From assembly GCF_901709675.1 (NCBI RefSeq), contig NC_051105.1:13686604-13750603 (forward strand): DNA of 64,000 nucleotides, written 5' to 3'. Within the stretch, counting starts at the first letter, position 1. Each line of letters opens with the position of its first letter. The position numbers were made by a program, and so were the translations under genes. The stretch is from Syngnathus acus (Eukaryota; Chordata; Actinopteri; Syngnathiformes; Syngnathidae). Below, piece by piece: positions 10,447-22,003 of the stretch. Under the pieces are notes generated by a model, which saw only the letters and a list, made by a program, of their open reading frames with translations, did no database searches and was not told the origin of the DNA.

Positions 10447-11405
10447 CAGGGGTCACCAACCTTTCTTAAACCGAGAGCTACTTCCTGGGTACTGATTAAG
10501 GCACTTTGACACAGACTTCTGAAATAGCCAATTTGCTCAATTTGGCTTTCACTGTGTTATTATTGTCATTTCTAGTTCACGTGTAAGTGTCAAACCTTGG
10601 TTTTTGACCACAATCCGTTCCAGAAGGCGGTTCGAGAAGCGAATCGGTCGAATTCTGAATCTATTTTTCCCATTACAAATAATGGAAAATTTTTTAATCC
10701 GTTTCAAGACAAAAAAACCCGCCTTTTTTAAGCATTTTTTCATTCGCGCATATTTGTCCGATCGCGCAACTGCTGCGCACCGCCGAACGCGCAACCGTAA
10801 CGTGTTACCCACCGTGCAACTGCACCGCGCTGGTCGCATGATTGTGACAGAGCCGTCGCTGAAATTTAAAAAATATTTTTAAAGTCCTGATGTACTTTCC
10901 AAAATTTAAGTCGACCTAAGTGCGCAGGGAGCTTAATTTTGTCCGATCGCGCAACGGCAGCGCACCGGGCGTTCACTGTCGCATTGCTTTAAAAGCGAGG
11001 ATCTTTGTGTTTTAGGATGGCTTTACTGCTCCCACTTGCTTTCCTTGGAGGCATAATTAGAGGTTAATACAATCCTCAAAGTAACGAAAATACAATAATG
11101 AACGGAGTCAGTCGGCATCTGGGACGCGCGGTTGGGTTTTCTTGTATCCTTTCAGCTCATCTCGCGAGGTTCGACCTCCGAATCTTGTTCGACAACTGAA
11201 GCAAAAGAATCTCGAATTTTTCATTCGAATTCCGATTTGTTCGAGAACCAGGACGTTCGAAAACCGAGGTTTGACTGTAAAATAAATAGATGCAGCTCAC
11301 TGACAAGTGCCGCTATTTCAGCTAATTTTAGAACAGTCCTGCGGGCGACTCATGCGGTCCTCACGGGCGACCTGGTGCCCGCGGGCAACGTGTTGGTGAC
11401 CCCTG
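10447..11405. mobile_element. hAT element carrying a nested Tigger element, TSD ATCTAGGC
   Basis: Ends CAGGGGTCACCAACC and GTTGGTGACCCCTG. The 8-bp flanks 10439-10446 and 11406-11413 are both ATCTAGGC. The middle (about 10588-11277) is a Tigger-like element in the family of 12561-13221. The same hAT tail joined to the same Tigger tail recurs at 18972-19774, so the composite exists at two loci. Confidence 0.9.
10588..11277 (-). mobile_element. Tigger/pogo-like non-autonomous element inside the hAT element
   Basis: One end is GTCAAACCTTGGTTTTTG and the other reads CGAAAACCGAGGTTTGACTG followed by TA. Internal arms recur (CGATCGCGCAAC..., GACAGAGCCGTCGCTGAAAT). It shares the family of 12561-13221 and 28502-29189. 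Confidence 0.8.
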
Positions 11406-11465
11406 ATCTAGGCTCACAGATGAATATCATGTCAATGTTAAAAACATGCCCTTTTTAATACTCAC

Positions 11466-12370
11466 TTTTATCTTCTTGACACCCAGTGCTCTGTCTACAA
11501 TGTCACTGGTTGGTGTAGCAAACTCAAGCTCAGCAGCCTCAAACTCAAGCACCACAGGTATTTTTCTTTTCTTATTTAGCTTCTTTGGGGAATAGTATGC
11601 CTCTTTGGTGTTCTTTTCCGTGCTGCTAACGTCTTCCACCTGTGCAGAGCTTCGTTTATTTTTCTTCAGTAGAGTTCCCATTTGACGGTTCGATGCACAT
11701 TCATTTTCATTGGTATTACTTTTACTTGCAATCATTACTTTCTCTGCTTCATTTTTTCCCCTTTTGCATTCAGGGAAGGCAGTGAGTTCAGCTAAATCTT
11801 CAAGTTTGAGTGCTGTGTCAACATCAGCAGAATCATCACAAGGTAGTGAGAGAGAATCAAACGGAATTTGCTGTGAACAAGCTGCAAATGAATTGACTTT
11901 CGGACCCTTCAGACCTCTCTCTTTTGTCTTGGCAGTGTTTAAGACCTGGAGCTCAGGTTCACTCAATGTGATCTCACAGGAAACAGGATCCACCATCCAC
12001 CTAACTTGTGATGCAAACCTTTGCAGAGTATGTGTCTCATTTTCTGACTCTTCTTTACCCCCTGATGTTCTCTTTTTTTTCTTTTTTGATTTGTTTTTGT
12101 TGGAAATGCCAGAATTGAGTTTGCTGGCTTTATCTGAGGCAGAAACAGATGACTGTTTTGCTGCCTTATCATCTTCAGACTCATTGAGCAGACTCTTGCT
12201 TTGATTTGGAACGTTGGTGCCCTCCATATTTGACACTCCGGCATTTAAATCATCCCCATGACATGCCCTCCTTTTTTTTATTCTTGGCTTTGTGATGTCT
12301 TTGTGAATAAGATCTGTGGTCTTCACATCTTTACCAGAGTCATCATTTTGCTTGAGTTTGTTTTTTTTCC
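11466..12370 (-). CDS. rrp1: rrp1 exon 7 (large basic exon)
   Basis: 905 nt between the acceptor CTTTTTCAG and the donor GTGAGT. Begins with two bases completing an Arg codon, then KKNKLKQNDD, and ends KKIK in phase 0. Lys/Glu/Ser-rich with several candidate nuclear or nucleolar localisation stretches (KPRIKKRR, NKSKKKKKR, PKKLNKKRK). A less charged part reads FASQVRWMVDPVSCEI. Human RRP1B also has a single very large basic exon here. Low conservation makes exact orthology within the exon hard to judge, but phases on both sides agree with flanking exons. Confidence 0.87.
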
Positions 12371-12560
12371 CTGAAAAAGAAAAAGCAGTTATTTTTCGTA
12401 AGTTAGGAGAAATATAATGTAACGACTATATAATAATGACTGTACACTTTGCAGTTTGGTATTTGCAAATTCCCTTGATCACATATTTTCTTTTTTGACG
12501 GTGGCTATCCCATTATTTGCGGAAAACCCCGTCTAGTCATTTTCTTTAGGCAAACTACTA

Positions 12561-13221
12561 GTCAAACCTCGGTTTTCGAACACAATGCGTTCCAGAAGGC
12601 GGTTCGAGAAGTGAATTGTTCGGATTCCGAATCTATTTTTCCCATTACAAATAATGGAAAAAAATGTAATCCGTTCCAAAGACAAAAAAAACGCCTTTAA
12701 GCATTTTTTCATTTGCGCATTTTTGTCCGATCGCGCAGGGCATGGCCGAACGCGCAAGAGTAGCGCGGCGCCGACCGCGCAACTGCACCGTGCTGGTCGC
12801 ATTATTGTGACAGAGCCGTCGCTGAAATTTTGAAAAGATTTTTAAAGTCCTCATGTACTTTCCAAAATTTTAGTGGATCTCAGTGCGCAGGGAGCTTAAT
12901 TTGGTCCGATCGCGCAACCGCAGCGCGCCGGGCGCTCACTGTCGCATTGCTTTAAGAGCGTCTTTGTGTTTTAGGATGGCTTTACTGCTCCCACTTGCTT
13001 TATTTGGAGGCATGATTAGGGGTTAATACAATCCTCAAAGTAACGAAAATACAATAACGAATGGAGTCAGTCGGCATCCGGGCTGCGCGGTCGGATTTTC
13101 TCATCTCGTGAGGTTCGACCCCCGAATTATGTTCGACAACCAAAGCAAAAAAATCTACAATTTTTTGTTCGAATTCCGATTTGTTCGAGAACCGGGACGT
13201 TCGAAAACCGAGGTTTGACTG
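12561..13221 (-). mobile_element. Tigger/pogo-like non-autonomous element
   Basis: Ends GTCAAACCTCGGTTTTCG and CGAAAACCGAGGTTTGACTG, with TA beyond the right end. Contains the same GC-rich central repeats as 10588-11277. The partner copy at 28502-29189 keeps the first codons of a Tigger-type transposase, which supports the assignment. Confidence 0.85.
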
Positions 13222-13324
13222 TAATTTGCTTTTGAAGGTCCAAAAAACTTATGTGACAGATCTGGCCTCAGGCCCTTGAGTTTGACACCTGTGTTAACAT
13301 ATTTAGTGTTTACGTTTGAGCTCC

Positions 13325-13460
13325 CGTAATTTCCTGACTATGAGCCACACCTGGATTTAAAACAGACCAACTAAAATTAGGAGAAAATCCTGTTTTGTTT
13401 ATATACTATAAACCACACCTGACTATGAGCCACACCGACTATAAGTCGCAGATGTTTTAA
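13325..13460. repeat. Pogo-like MITE fragment (CCGTAATTTCCTGACTATGAG)
   Basis: Resembles the CCGTATTTTCCGGACTATAAG terminus seen at 8298 and 30303, with repeated GACTATGAGCCACAC and GACTATAAGTCGCA motifs. No partner end nearby. Confidence 0.55.
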
Positions 13461-13523
13461 ATGAAATGTCCTCATTTCTATTACCTGTACTACTAAAACT
13501 AAAGCATCTTACAATATCATAAA

Positions 13524-13611
13524 AGACAACCGAAGCAAAAATATCTCAAATTTTTTGTTCGAATTCTGATTTGTTCGAGAACCGGGACGTTCGAAAACCA
13601 AGGTTTGACTG
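13524..13611. repeat. Tigger end fragment
   Basis: Carries only the last ~88 bp of the Tigger family, from GACAACCGAAGCAAAA to AACCAAGGTTTGACTG, followed by TA. Confidence 0.75.
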
Positions 13612-14144
13612 TATTTTCAGTATATTTGAAAGCATTTGAAATGGTCTAAGTATCTTAAGCGCTTTGGGGATCATAGCTTGCTCTTTAATGGTTTAAACCA
13701 GTAACTACCAAAGAGTGGTGCAGGTACCACAAATTCATTCATCCATTTTCTGAACCGCCTAACAAGATGGCGCCGAGGATGGCCGCCTCGGTGACTCGCT
13801 CTCTGCTTTGTGTTATTTTGTGTGTTTTTTGCGTCTTCTGCTGCCCACCCCAGTGTTGTTCTTGTGTTCTGCTCTAAAAAAAAAAAAAACACAATCACAT
13901 AGTTGTGGTTTTACCAGAGAGGAACTGTTAAACATTGGAGAGTCTTCTCCTGATACTTTCTCTCCGTTTTCACTGACTCAGACTGTTTGACGGAGATTTT
14001 AGCCGGAGCGGCGGCGCTCTACAAGCTAGCATGCCGAAGACTGCAGCGTGGCAAGCGCGCTGGAGCCCTTGTGAAGTTGAGGCAGAGAGGGTTCCGTGCT
14101 CCCCTACCATCAATTCATCTGGTAAATGTCTGCTCTCTGGCTAA

Positions 14145-14999
14145 TGTTGTGAATTTTTATTCTGGTATCATGCAATGTATATCTCACTAGTAAGCCTAAG
14201 TGTGACCGGGTCATGTTCGGGTCAGGTTCGTGTGGGATTGTTTGGGGCTTGGGTCCAGGAATGTAGGCTCATTGGCACCAGACACATCTGGTTTCCATTA
14301 ACAACTGCTAAGATATGCACCGTGTAGAGCAGGGGGGCCAACCAGTCAGAGACTAAGAACCACATTTTTTTACTGTGTACCGCAAAGAGCCACATCCCCC
14401 CCCCCCCCGAATGGGTTTGCCCCTCCTCCTTTGCGGGATTTCACCTCATGCGCATGCGCGTTTGACGAAAATACCATATTGAACTCAAGCGAAGCGAACA
14501 CGCAGCGTTTGACGAAAATACCATATTGAACTCAAGCGAAGCGAACACGCACAAAAACAAACAAACAAATAAACCTACAAATGTTGATATGAATGTAAAG
14601 GAGCCGCATGAAACCCGGCAAGGAGCCGCATGCGGCTCGCGAGCCGAATGTAAAGGAGCCGCATGAAACCCGGCAAAGAGCCGCATGCGGCTCGCGAGCC
14701 GCGGGTTGGCCACCCCTGGTGTAGAGTTAGGGAGGCTGACTAGGGGGTCATAGATCACCCAACAGCCCCCTGTGCGCGCACCCGAGTGAAAGGAAGCGCG
14801 GGGGTATAAGTTTTACGGCGAGAGTGGACAAAGAGACTCGACATCTTGGCTAGGGCGCGAGAAACTTCTCTCTGACATCGGTTGAATAAAATCTTTCCCC
14901 AATCAGCCGTGTGTGACTGAAGTTTTCCTTCCCCAAGCCAGCCACTTTTTCCCCGTTTTGTTTGGAAGACCAGCTGACCATCGAAGAGAATTCACCACA
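14145..14999 (+). mobile_element. Solo LTR inside the LINE, TSD CTAA
   Basis: Begins TGTTGTGAATT and ends GAATTCACCACA, inverted TG...CA termini typical of LTRs. The flanking 4 bases (14141-14144 and 15000-15003) are both CTAA. A TATA-like GTATAAG lies near 14803 and AATAAA near 14885, which orients it on the plus strand. Without the nested hAT MITE it would be about 460 bp. No internal retroelement sequence remains, so it probably arose by LTR-LTR recombination. Superfamily (gypsy, BEL or ERV-like) not determined. Confidence 0.82.
14330..14718. mobile_element. hAT MITE inside the solo LTR, TSD GTGTAGAG
   Basis: Termini CAGGGGGGCCAACC and GGTTGGCCACCCCTG. The flanks 14322-14329 and 14719-14726 are both GTGTAGAG. 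It contains a C-homopolymer and two internal tandem duplications (a 48-bp unit from about 14458 and a ~53-bp unit from about 14600). Confidence 0.93.
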
Positions 15000-15599
15000 C
15001 TAACAAGATAGACGAACTGCTGCTTCTCATTTCAAGGAACACGGACGTTAGCAGATCCGCCACCCTGTGCTTCATCGAAACGAGACTTGACGGACGCACC
15101 CACCATCACGCCGTAGAGCTAACTGGGTTTCAGCTACTACGCGCAGATCGCAGCGCGGAGCTCACGGGAAAATCAAAGGGAGGTGGTCTATGTTTCCATA
15201 TTAATGAAGGTTGGTGTACTAATGTCAGTGTTGAAAGAGTCTTGCAGCCCTCTCCAAGACACACTTTTCATAAACTGCCGGCCATTTTATTCACCTCGTG
15301 AGTTCTCCTCGATCGTTATGGCGGCTGTTTACATTCCACCACATGCACGTGCGATCGAAGCCACGCAGCTGCTGGCCGACCAGGTAACAGACATGGAGAA
15401 AAAATTACCAAACTCACTGTTCATTGTTCTGGGTGATTTTAATAGAGCGAACCTCGCACACGAACTCCCCAAATACAGACAGCACATAACGTGTCCCACC
15501 AGAGGGACACAGACACTAGACTACTGCTACACTGTAATAAAGGACGCATACCGCTCTGTGCCCTATGCAGCTTTAGGACTCTCGGACCACTGTCTAGTT

Positions 15600-16080
15600 C
15601 AGGGGTGGGCAAACTTTTTGACTTGCAGGCCGAATTGGGTTCTAAATTTTCACTGGGGGGCCGAATCAGGAACAGATGGATGTAGTGTTTGTGTGAAGTA
15701 ATATAAATGACATGTAAAGGTCATTGCATAAAAGGTTTTGGGCTTTAGTAGGCGTAAAGCATGGATATTTGAAAAAAAGCTTTTTGAAAACAAATGCATT
15801 TATTAACAGCATTAAAAAAATATATTTGACCAAAAATCTATTAGCGATTCTCATTAAATATGACACTGTTATTACGAATAACAGTTTTCATCACTTCACC
15901 GGCTGCAGGTCAGATTTATGAAAGATGTTTATAATTACGAGGCGAAATCACATAAAACGGCAAACATTCTGACCAAATAAATCCTCTTGAAGAATGAGTG
16001 AAAGAATACATCTAAATAAAGTAATAAAGAAATCAAAACGGCAACACGGTGACAGATATCTGAAAATCAGAGCAGAGTTA
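15600..16080. mobile_element. hAT element fragment (CAGGGGTGGGCAAAC end)
   Basis: Starts with CAGGGGTGGGCAAACTTTTTG and matches the start of 48230-49554 for about 480 bp (FIPE-like AGCATGGATATT..., GGCAACACGGTGA...). The similarity ends near GCAGAGTTA. No right terminus follows, so it is truncated or rearranged. Confidence 0.8.
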
Positions 16081-17589
16081 TCCCATATTTACTCAATGTT
16101 TGTTTAAGTGGACCATGCAAGTTATCTCACATCTACTTAACGTTTGTTGGAGTGTATGCACGAGAGGTATCTGATTATTTACTCATCATTATTATTATGT
16201 GATACTTAGCAAGAAAGTCTAGAGCGTTGTTTAACAAGGGACACGGCACCCAGCACGTTTGGAGATCGCAGCCCAGGACAAGGCTGCCAACCAACTAAGG
16301 ACAGACTCTGCATTGCTGGGGTCACGGATCGGCCAAGGCCTCGCACTACACAACATTCTTTAGTTAGCTAATCAGCGTTGCTACAGCCACAATCTCCCCT
16401 CCCTTTAGTGTAGCAACGCCACTTTTAACCAGGGCAACCCAAAATAAAAAGAGGAGATAGTGGAAGAGGAGTCCAGAATTGGTGAAGGACTGTTACTGGG
16501 CCTTCTACGTAATTCTCCTCGCGAGCAAAAGGAATACTGGTTGTCTTCTCCTCTTGTTTCAGTGTATAAAATAATGTCTTATGGTACTTAGACCTGACAG
16601 TGCCGTTTGTCCGATTGTGGTTTGCTTCGTGTGCGCGCCGTTTGATTGACAGCTCCGGCGCGCTCCTTTAAGTTTGTCTCGCATCGTACACACATGACTA
16701 CAGCCGTTACGCAGCGGCACGGCGACTAATGGTCGCCAGCAAATGTATTTTGTTGTCTCGATGACTTATGTCTATATGAGTATTTCATTTATGGTTATTT
16801 AGTATAGCGGAACTGTTACGCGCAGTTAGTTATGTAATGTGTGCCGTCTACTAGTGTTGTGTGACGTCAGAAGTTGAGCGTTGACTTGCGTGTTGTATTT
16901 CTGTCTGTTGCAGAACCACACACACACGCACGCACGCACGCACGCACGCTTCATACAATAATCACACACACAAGAATCACATTCACACACCCAGACTCAC
17001 CCATGTACACTACACACACCTGCTCTCACATCCTTACGACCAAACATGAGCCTATACCCTTTTGCCAGTTTGCCTGTATGCCCCTATGAGCCACAGTGCC
17101 TGTTACTTTTTTGCCAGTAATTCAGTAAAAAAACTGAACCACGTCTTCCCTCCTGTGTTCTGACCGACACCCGGGGGCGAAAAGAGCATAACCATCCAAG
17201 CCAACCCCCTATACAGTCCTCAGGCTCCCCAACAATAGCGGTAGAAGTTTGCATTATTTTATTGCAATGTTTTTTCTTATTCAGATTTGTTTCAAGACTA
17301 CAGTTACAGTTAGACTTCACTTTGATGGTTAATGCAGTTATTGCAATTTTGTTGTTTTATCGCAGTTGACTGGTTCATTTACATTTCAAAAACCAGAAGC
17401 CATTCATTTACAAATGTGATTGCACTTTAGTTTACATATTTAAATGTTCAGATATTAAGATGTGATAGACAGTTTTTGAATGATTTGAATGAGGCAAAAT
17501 AACATGCTTTTTCTCTTGAATATATTGTTATAATCATTTGTTTCAGATGTAATCATTTTCTGTATAAAAATTCAATTTGGTGTTCAAAA
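16081..17589. other. Unassigned sequence with LTR-like and CA-rich parts
   Basis: About 16198-16599 begins TGTGAT and ends CTGACA and holds A-rich AATAAAAAG and GTATAAAATAATG motifs, loosely LTR-like, but no target duplication was found. A (CACG)n/(CACA)n tract lies at about 16915-16990. No gene is recognised in the remainder. Confidence 0.35.
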
Positions 17590-17668
17590 AGTCTTTTTCA
17601 AACTTGAGTCTTGAAAAAGAGGGGGTCGTCTTATAATCAGGGTCGTCTTATATTCGGGCCAATACGGT
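17590..17668. repeat. MITE end fragment (GTCTTATATTCGGGCCAATACGGTA)
   Basis: A terminal fragment with GTCGTCTTATAATCAGG motifs ending CAATACGGTA, in the style of CGTATT-ended TA-targeting MITEs. No other end was seen. Confidence 0.5.
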
Positions 17669-17868
17669 ATATCACCCATTCCTTTTAAGTCACTTTGGAA
17701 ACTGAAAGGACAACCAACACCTAACAAACTACAGGTAGGAGCACTTTAAGCATCATAAGATGACCGCTATGTGCAGGCGTGTCCACAAAAGAATTGGACA
17801 CTATTGCACGATACACCCAAAGGTTTGAGCCACAATAAGATGGCGCCAATGCCACTTCTGGGTAAGAT

Positions 17869-18346
17869 GTGGCTTTTGAATTGAGAAGATGTCTCATCAA
17901 ACTGACTTCCTCTCTGGAGGTAGGTTACTGGCTCCAGCGACAGCCGGTCCACATTCTAAATGAATTTCGGGCACTGTGCCAAGCATTGCCCCGTGAATTT
18001 GATGGCCCCACATTGGCAACTAGCTTTTTGGCTGCTTGGTCCGTTAAACAAGGTTGCAAAGAGCCGCCGAACCTTTACTATATTCGTCTGCGCAGAGCAT
18101 ATTTTGGCTATAGTAACAAACCCAACATGGAAGAGAATTTCAATTTCAAGACACTTTATGGAAAATCTTCACCCATACACAAGCCACCTCCTGGATGTGA
18201 CAGCTTGTTCGTGCACGCTCAGCAGCCTAGAGCGACGCAATCTTTTGGCTATGGGTTTTGGAACACTCCAAAAGACCTTAGCCAAATCAACAGACCCATC
18301 GGTGCACCACGTGGCCCGTAATTCAAAGCTATATTTTCTTAATTAA
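17869..18346 (+). pseudogene. Retroelement gag-like fragment, frameshifted
   Basis: Two overlapping plus-strand frames together cover a capsid-like region. The first has ALPREFDGPTLATSFLAAW and YYIRLRRAYFGYSNKP; the second, after a shift near 18160, has NLHPYTSHLLDVTAC and SVHHVARNSKLYF. This resembles gag of fish retroelements: a leucine-rich capsid segment with an R-x-AYFG motif and an LHP motif. No protease, RT or LTR is adjacent. At least one frameshift is present and it is not functional. Family assignment is from memory of similar proteins and moderately uncertain. Confidence 0.5.
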
Positions 18347-18971
18347 AACATATTCAAGGATATAACAGTTTAAATAAATGTTAAATGATTTCAGCACAAT
18401 TTAAGTGCAATATATAACTTTTTTCAGTGAAAGCAGTTAAAGAAACCTGTTTAAAGTGTTTTATGTCATATATTGATTGTATGAAGTGGTATTTTTGGTC
18501 ACGGTACAAAATTAAATGTAATGGCCGAAATCATTTGAGAACTGAGCATGCTATTGCTTAATTTCAATGCACATCCATTGACTGCCTTCTGTGGCAGCTA
18601 GCCAATATTAGTTAAGTTAACAGTAGCATTAGCTAAGCTAGCATTAGCGGCTTGCTTTGTTGCGCTCAGCTCAGCAGTCAGGACCCTCTGAGTGCAGTTT
18701 CACAATGTGCAGCGGTTGCTTCAAGATTTATCGCTGCAGTAATGTCAATAATCTTATGTTTCTTTATTTACGATGTGTCAGAGCACCATAATATGAAGTC
18801 CCAGCAGATTTCTTAAAGTTCACGTGGGTGCCAGCTCATGTTCAGATAGAGAAATTACAGTTGAAAACCTCAATGTTAGTTCAAGCACTCTAATCTTTGT
18901 TTGACAACTTATTACACTTCATGAAAAGAATGATTAAATTATTAAGACTCGAGGTGTCTCAAACTTGCGGC
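18347..18971. other. Intronic AT-rich sequence, nothing recognised
   Basis: No coding, RNA or known repeat signal recognised. A TAGC-rich stretch (GCTAGC, AGCTAAGC) lies near 18600-18650. Confidence 0.4.
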
Positions 18972-19774
18972 CAACTGCAGCGCACCGCCGAACGCGCAAC
19001 CGTAGCGCGTCGCCCACCGCGCAACTGCACCGCGCTGGTTGCATTATTGTGACAGAGCCGTCACTGAAATTTAGAAAATACTTTTAAAGTCCTGATGTAC
19101 TTTCCAAAATTTAAGTGGACCTAAGTGCGCAGGGAGCTTAATTTTGTCCGATCGCGCAACTGCAGCGCACCGCGGAACGCTCAACAGTAGCACGTCGCCG
19201 CCCTCCGTGCAACTGCACCGCGCTGGTCGCATTATTGTGACAGCGCCATCGCTAAAATTTAGAAAATATTTTTAAAGTCCTGATGTACTTTCCAAAATTT
19301 TAGTGGACCTCAGTGCGCAGGGAGCTTAATTTGGTCCGATCGCGCAACCGCAGCGCGCCGGGCACTCACTGTCGCATTGCTTTAAGAACGTCTGTGTTTG
19401 TGCTTTACTGCTCCCACTTGCTTTCTTTGGAGGAATGATTAGAGGTTAATACAATCCTCAAAGTAACGAAAATACAACAACGGAGTCAGTCGGCATCCAG
19501 GCCGCGCGGTCGGGTTTTCTTGGGTCCTCCCGGCTCATCTCGCGAGGTTCGACCTCTGAATTTTGTTCGACAACCGAAGCAAAAAATCTCGAATTTTTTG
19601 TTCGAATTACGATTTCTCAGGACGTTCGAAAACCGAGGTTTGACTGTAAAATAAATAGATGCAGCTCACTGACAAGTGCCGCTATTTGAGCTAATTTTAG
19701 AACAGTCCTGCGGGCGACTTATGCGGTCCTCACGGGCGACCTGGTGCCCGCCGGCACCGTGTTGGTGACCCCTG
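18972..19774. mobile_element. Truncated hAT-plus-Tigger composite
   Basis: The right half matches 10447-11405: the Tigger tail (ending AACCGAGGTTTGACTG), then AAATAAATAGATGCAGCTCA, then the hAT right end GTTGGTGACCCCTG. The left end is lost. The Tigger body holds an internal tandem duplication with period about 186 bp (CAACTGCAGCGCACCG at 18972 and 19158). Confidence 0.8.
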
Positions 19775-20377
19775 CTTTAGATGAACAAAACAGCTTTGAA
19801 AAGAGACCTTACGGAAGCAACGAAAAAAAGGTTCTCCAGCCTTATGGCAGGGGGTGCCAGTGATCTCGGGATGCTTCATGCGCCCACCTGTAGAATAAGT
19901 GATCTCCAGTTCAAATTTAGAGTGAACAACTAAGGAGCAGTCTTCCATTTATGTTGTTTTACATTCGTTTTTTTTTTTTTTTTTCGTTTTTACATTTCGT
20001 TTTACAATGGGGAATTGCATATCCAAACGATTTTGAACTATGGATTTTCGGTCAAAGAAGGAGGTCAGGGGTAAAGGAAGACCAACTCCGGAGGTAAAAT
20101 GTTTGATTCGGACAACGGGACTTCGGAGCATGTCTTTTCAAACGGAGTGGTACGCACGATCGAAAACAGGTTTTTGATTCCATGTGCTTTATTGAGTGTT
20201 TTTATGTGTGAAGACTGCTGATATGAGATTTTAGGGCACGCGTCAGTGCCTCCCCAGTCATGAACCTCACCGCATGTCACTGATATCATTGAAGATTTAT
20301 TCTTTAACGATATCATGACAATATCATGACAATAGCGCAACATTAGCTTACATGTAACATCATGTTACTTTCTAAAC
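19775..20377. other. Intronic sequence, nothing recognised
   Basis: A T-rich run lies at about 19967-19984. No gene or repeat family recognised. The last eight bases before the hAT element (20370-20377) are its TSD, TTCTAAAC. Confidence 0.35.
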
Positions 20378-21676
20378 CAGGGGTGGGCAAACTACGGCCC
20401 GCGGGCCACATCCGGCCCACGGGACCGTTTAATCCGGCCCGCCAACCCTGAATTAATTGTATTATTAAACTTTTTTTTTTGTCATTTTGCCTGCAATGAC
20501 TGCGTTTCCCCAGTAGATGGGGAACCGCTCGCCTGCGCATTTACTACCGGAAGCCGTGTCAGAAAGCTCGGTGCACACTCACAAGTGCGTGTACGTACGT
20601 ACTCAGTAGTACGGACATGGCGCACTCGCGCTCTATTTGTATCAGTCCCGAATTTAGAGCGTGGGCTGTGGCGACAGCATTCTTGTAATTCGCTCGCTGA
20701 GCTTTCAGATACAGTTTTACGCTAAAGCCACCCACAAACCTTCCCCTGGAATCCTTCCATTAAAATGAGTGGCCCGAAGAAAAGAAGTGAGTGCCGAATG
20801 TTAAAAGAGTGGCCAATTTGGCTCGACGTACGCGACGTGACGTTCAGCCACATCAACCCGTCACAGATCGAGGTAAACGGATCTCTCCTAAGAATTGCCA
20901 CAACAAATCTTACTCCAGACTATAATGCACTAGCAAAAAAGGGAGACCAACAACACTGTTCCCACTGAAAATGAAGGGGAGGCTCTCAAGTTTGTTGTAA
21001 AAAAATGCATTTTGAATATGATTTGTACACATAGCAGGGATTGAAACTAGCGACCATTCTCATTTTCAAACAATGCAGGATGCTCAAGGACATTGATGCA
21101 CCACCTGTTTGCGACTAATCTTAACCTGTAAAGTTCTTAAGGCTTACTTTAAGGAAGTGTTTCCCGTTTCCTCACCTCTGTTACCAGGTGTTTGTGAGTT
21201 AAAACTCTGCTCTGATGTTCAGATACCCCTCACCGTGTTGCCGTTTTGATTACTTTATTTGGATGTATGCTTTCACCGATTCTTCAAGATGATATATTTG
21301 GTCAGAATGTTTGCTGTTTGATGTGATCTCATAAGATAAACATCTTTCATTAATCTGACCTGCAGGCACTGAAGTGATGGAGACTGTTATTCATAATAAC
21401 AGTGTCGTATTTTATGAGAATCACTGATAGCAGATTTTTAGTGAATTATTTTTATTTTTTTTAATGCTGTTAATAAATGCATTTGTTTTCAAAAAACTTG
21501 TTTGGAATATCCATGCTTTACTACCTACTAAAGGCCAAAATCTTTTATGCAATGACCTTTACAGGTCGCTTATATTACTTCACACAAACACTACATCCAT
21601 CTGCTCCTGGTTCGGCCCTCCGGTACAAATTTAGAACCCAGTTCGGCCCGCGAGTCAAAAAGTTTGCCCACCCCTG
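20378..21676. mobile_element. hAT non-autonomous element, TSD TTCTAAAC
   Basis: 1299 bp with ends CAGGGGTGGGCAAAC and GTTTGCCCACCCCTG. The flanks 20370-20377 and 21677-21684 are both TTCTAAAC. It is the same family as 48230-49554 but in the opposite orientation. A reading frame fragment starts at ATG 20765 (MSGPKKRSECRMLKEWP), possibly the N-terminus of a lost transposase. Confidence 0.93.
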
Positions 21677-21684
21677 TTCTAAAC

Positions 21685-22003
21685 CCACATGTTGGTAAAA
21701 GTAAAAAAGTACCTTTGTGTTTTTTTGTTTCGATGTCTTCCTTAATGTTCCGAGCGCCTCGACCTCCATGGCTGATCATATCTTGACAGAAAATACACAA
21801 AACCTTCCCCGGGAAATCCACTTTACGGATATGTTCCGTCAGGCACGCGGTTATGGACTATGTTCCGAGTTGTACAATGACGCTGCTCTCGAGCCATGCC
21901 CATCTGAAGCAGTTCTTGATCCCGTTCGGCTTGTCTATTTCCCTGGTACGATCCTCATGCTGGCGAAAACTTTTGCTGAGTAGGCCCTAGATCTATATAA
22001 CTA
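21685..22003. other. Intronic sequence before the Tc1-like element
   Basis: An open frame (21717-21983) gives no recognisable protein. TA at 22002-22003 is the Tc1 target dinucleotide. Confidence 0.3.

Larger units (their letters stand above)
13757..15599 (+). mobile_element. CR1/L2/Rex1-like LINE, 5' part, split by a solo LTR and cut by a hAT element
   Basis: Starts near AAGATGGCGCCGAGGATGGC, the same start style as the copy at 40558. Two pieces (13757-14144 and 15000-15599) join in register with that copy (CTGGCGAACAAGATGGACG there). Coding similarity includes KLRQRGFRAPLPSIHL before the LTR. After it comes the endonuclease part with IVLGDFNRANL and GLSDHCLV, the GDFN and SDH motifs of apurinic-type LINE endonucleases. 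The copy stops abruptly at the hAT terminus at 15600, so no RT is present. Confidence 0.85.

Noticed and set aside
11710-12204. 164-codon plus-strand frame
   Set aside because: Antisense to rrp1 exon 7, whose Lys/Ser codon bias gives an open, Leu/Phe-rich reverse frame.
16198-16599. Second solo LTR candidate
   Set aside because: TG...CA-like ends and A-rich motifs only; no target duplication and no internal retroelement match.
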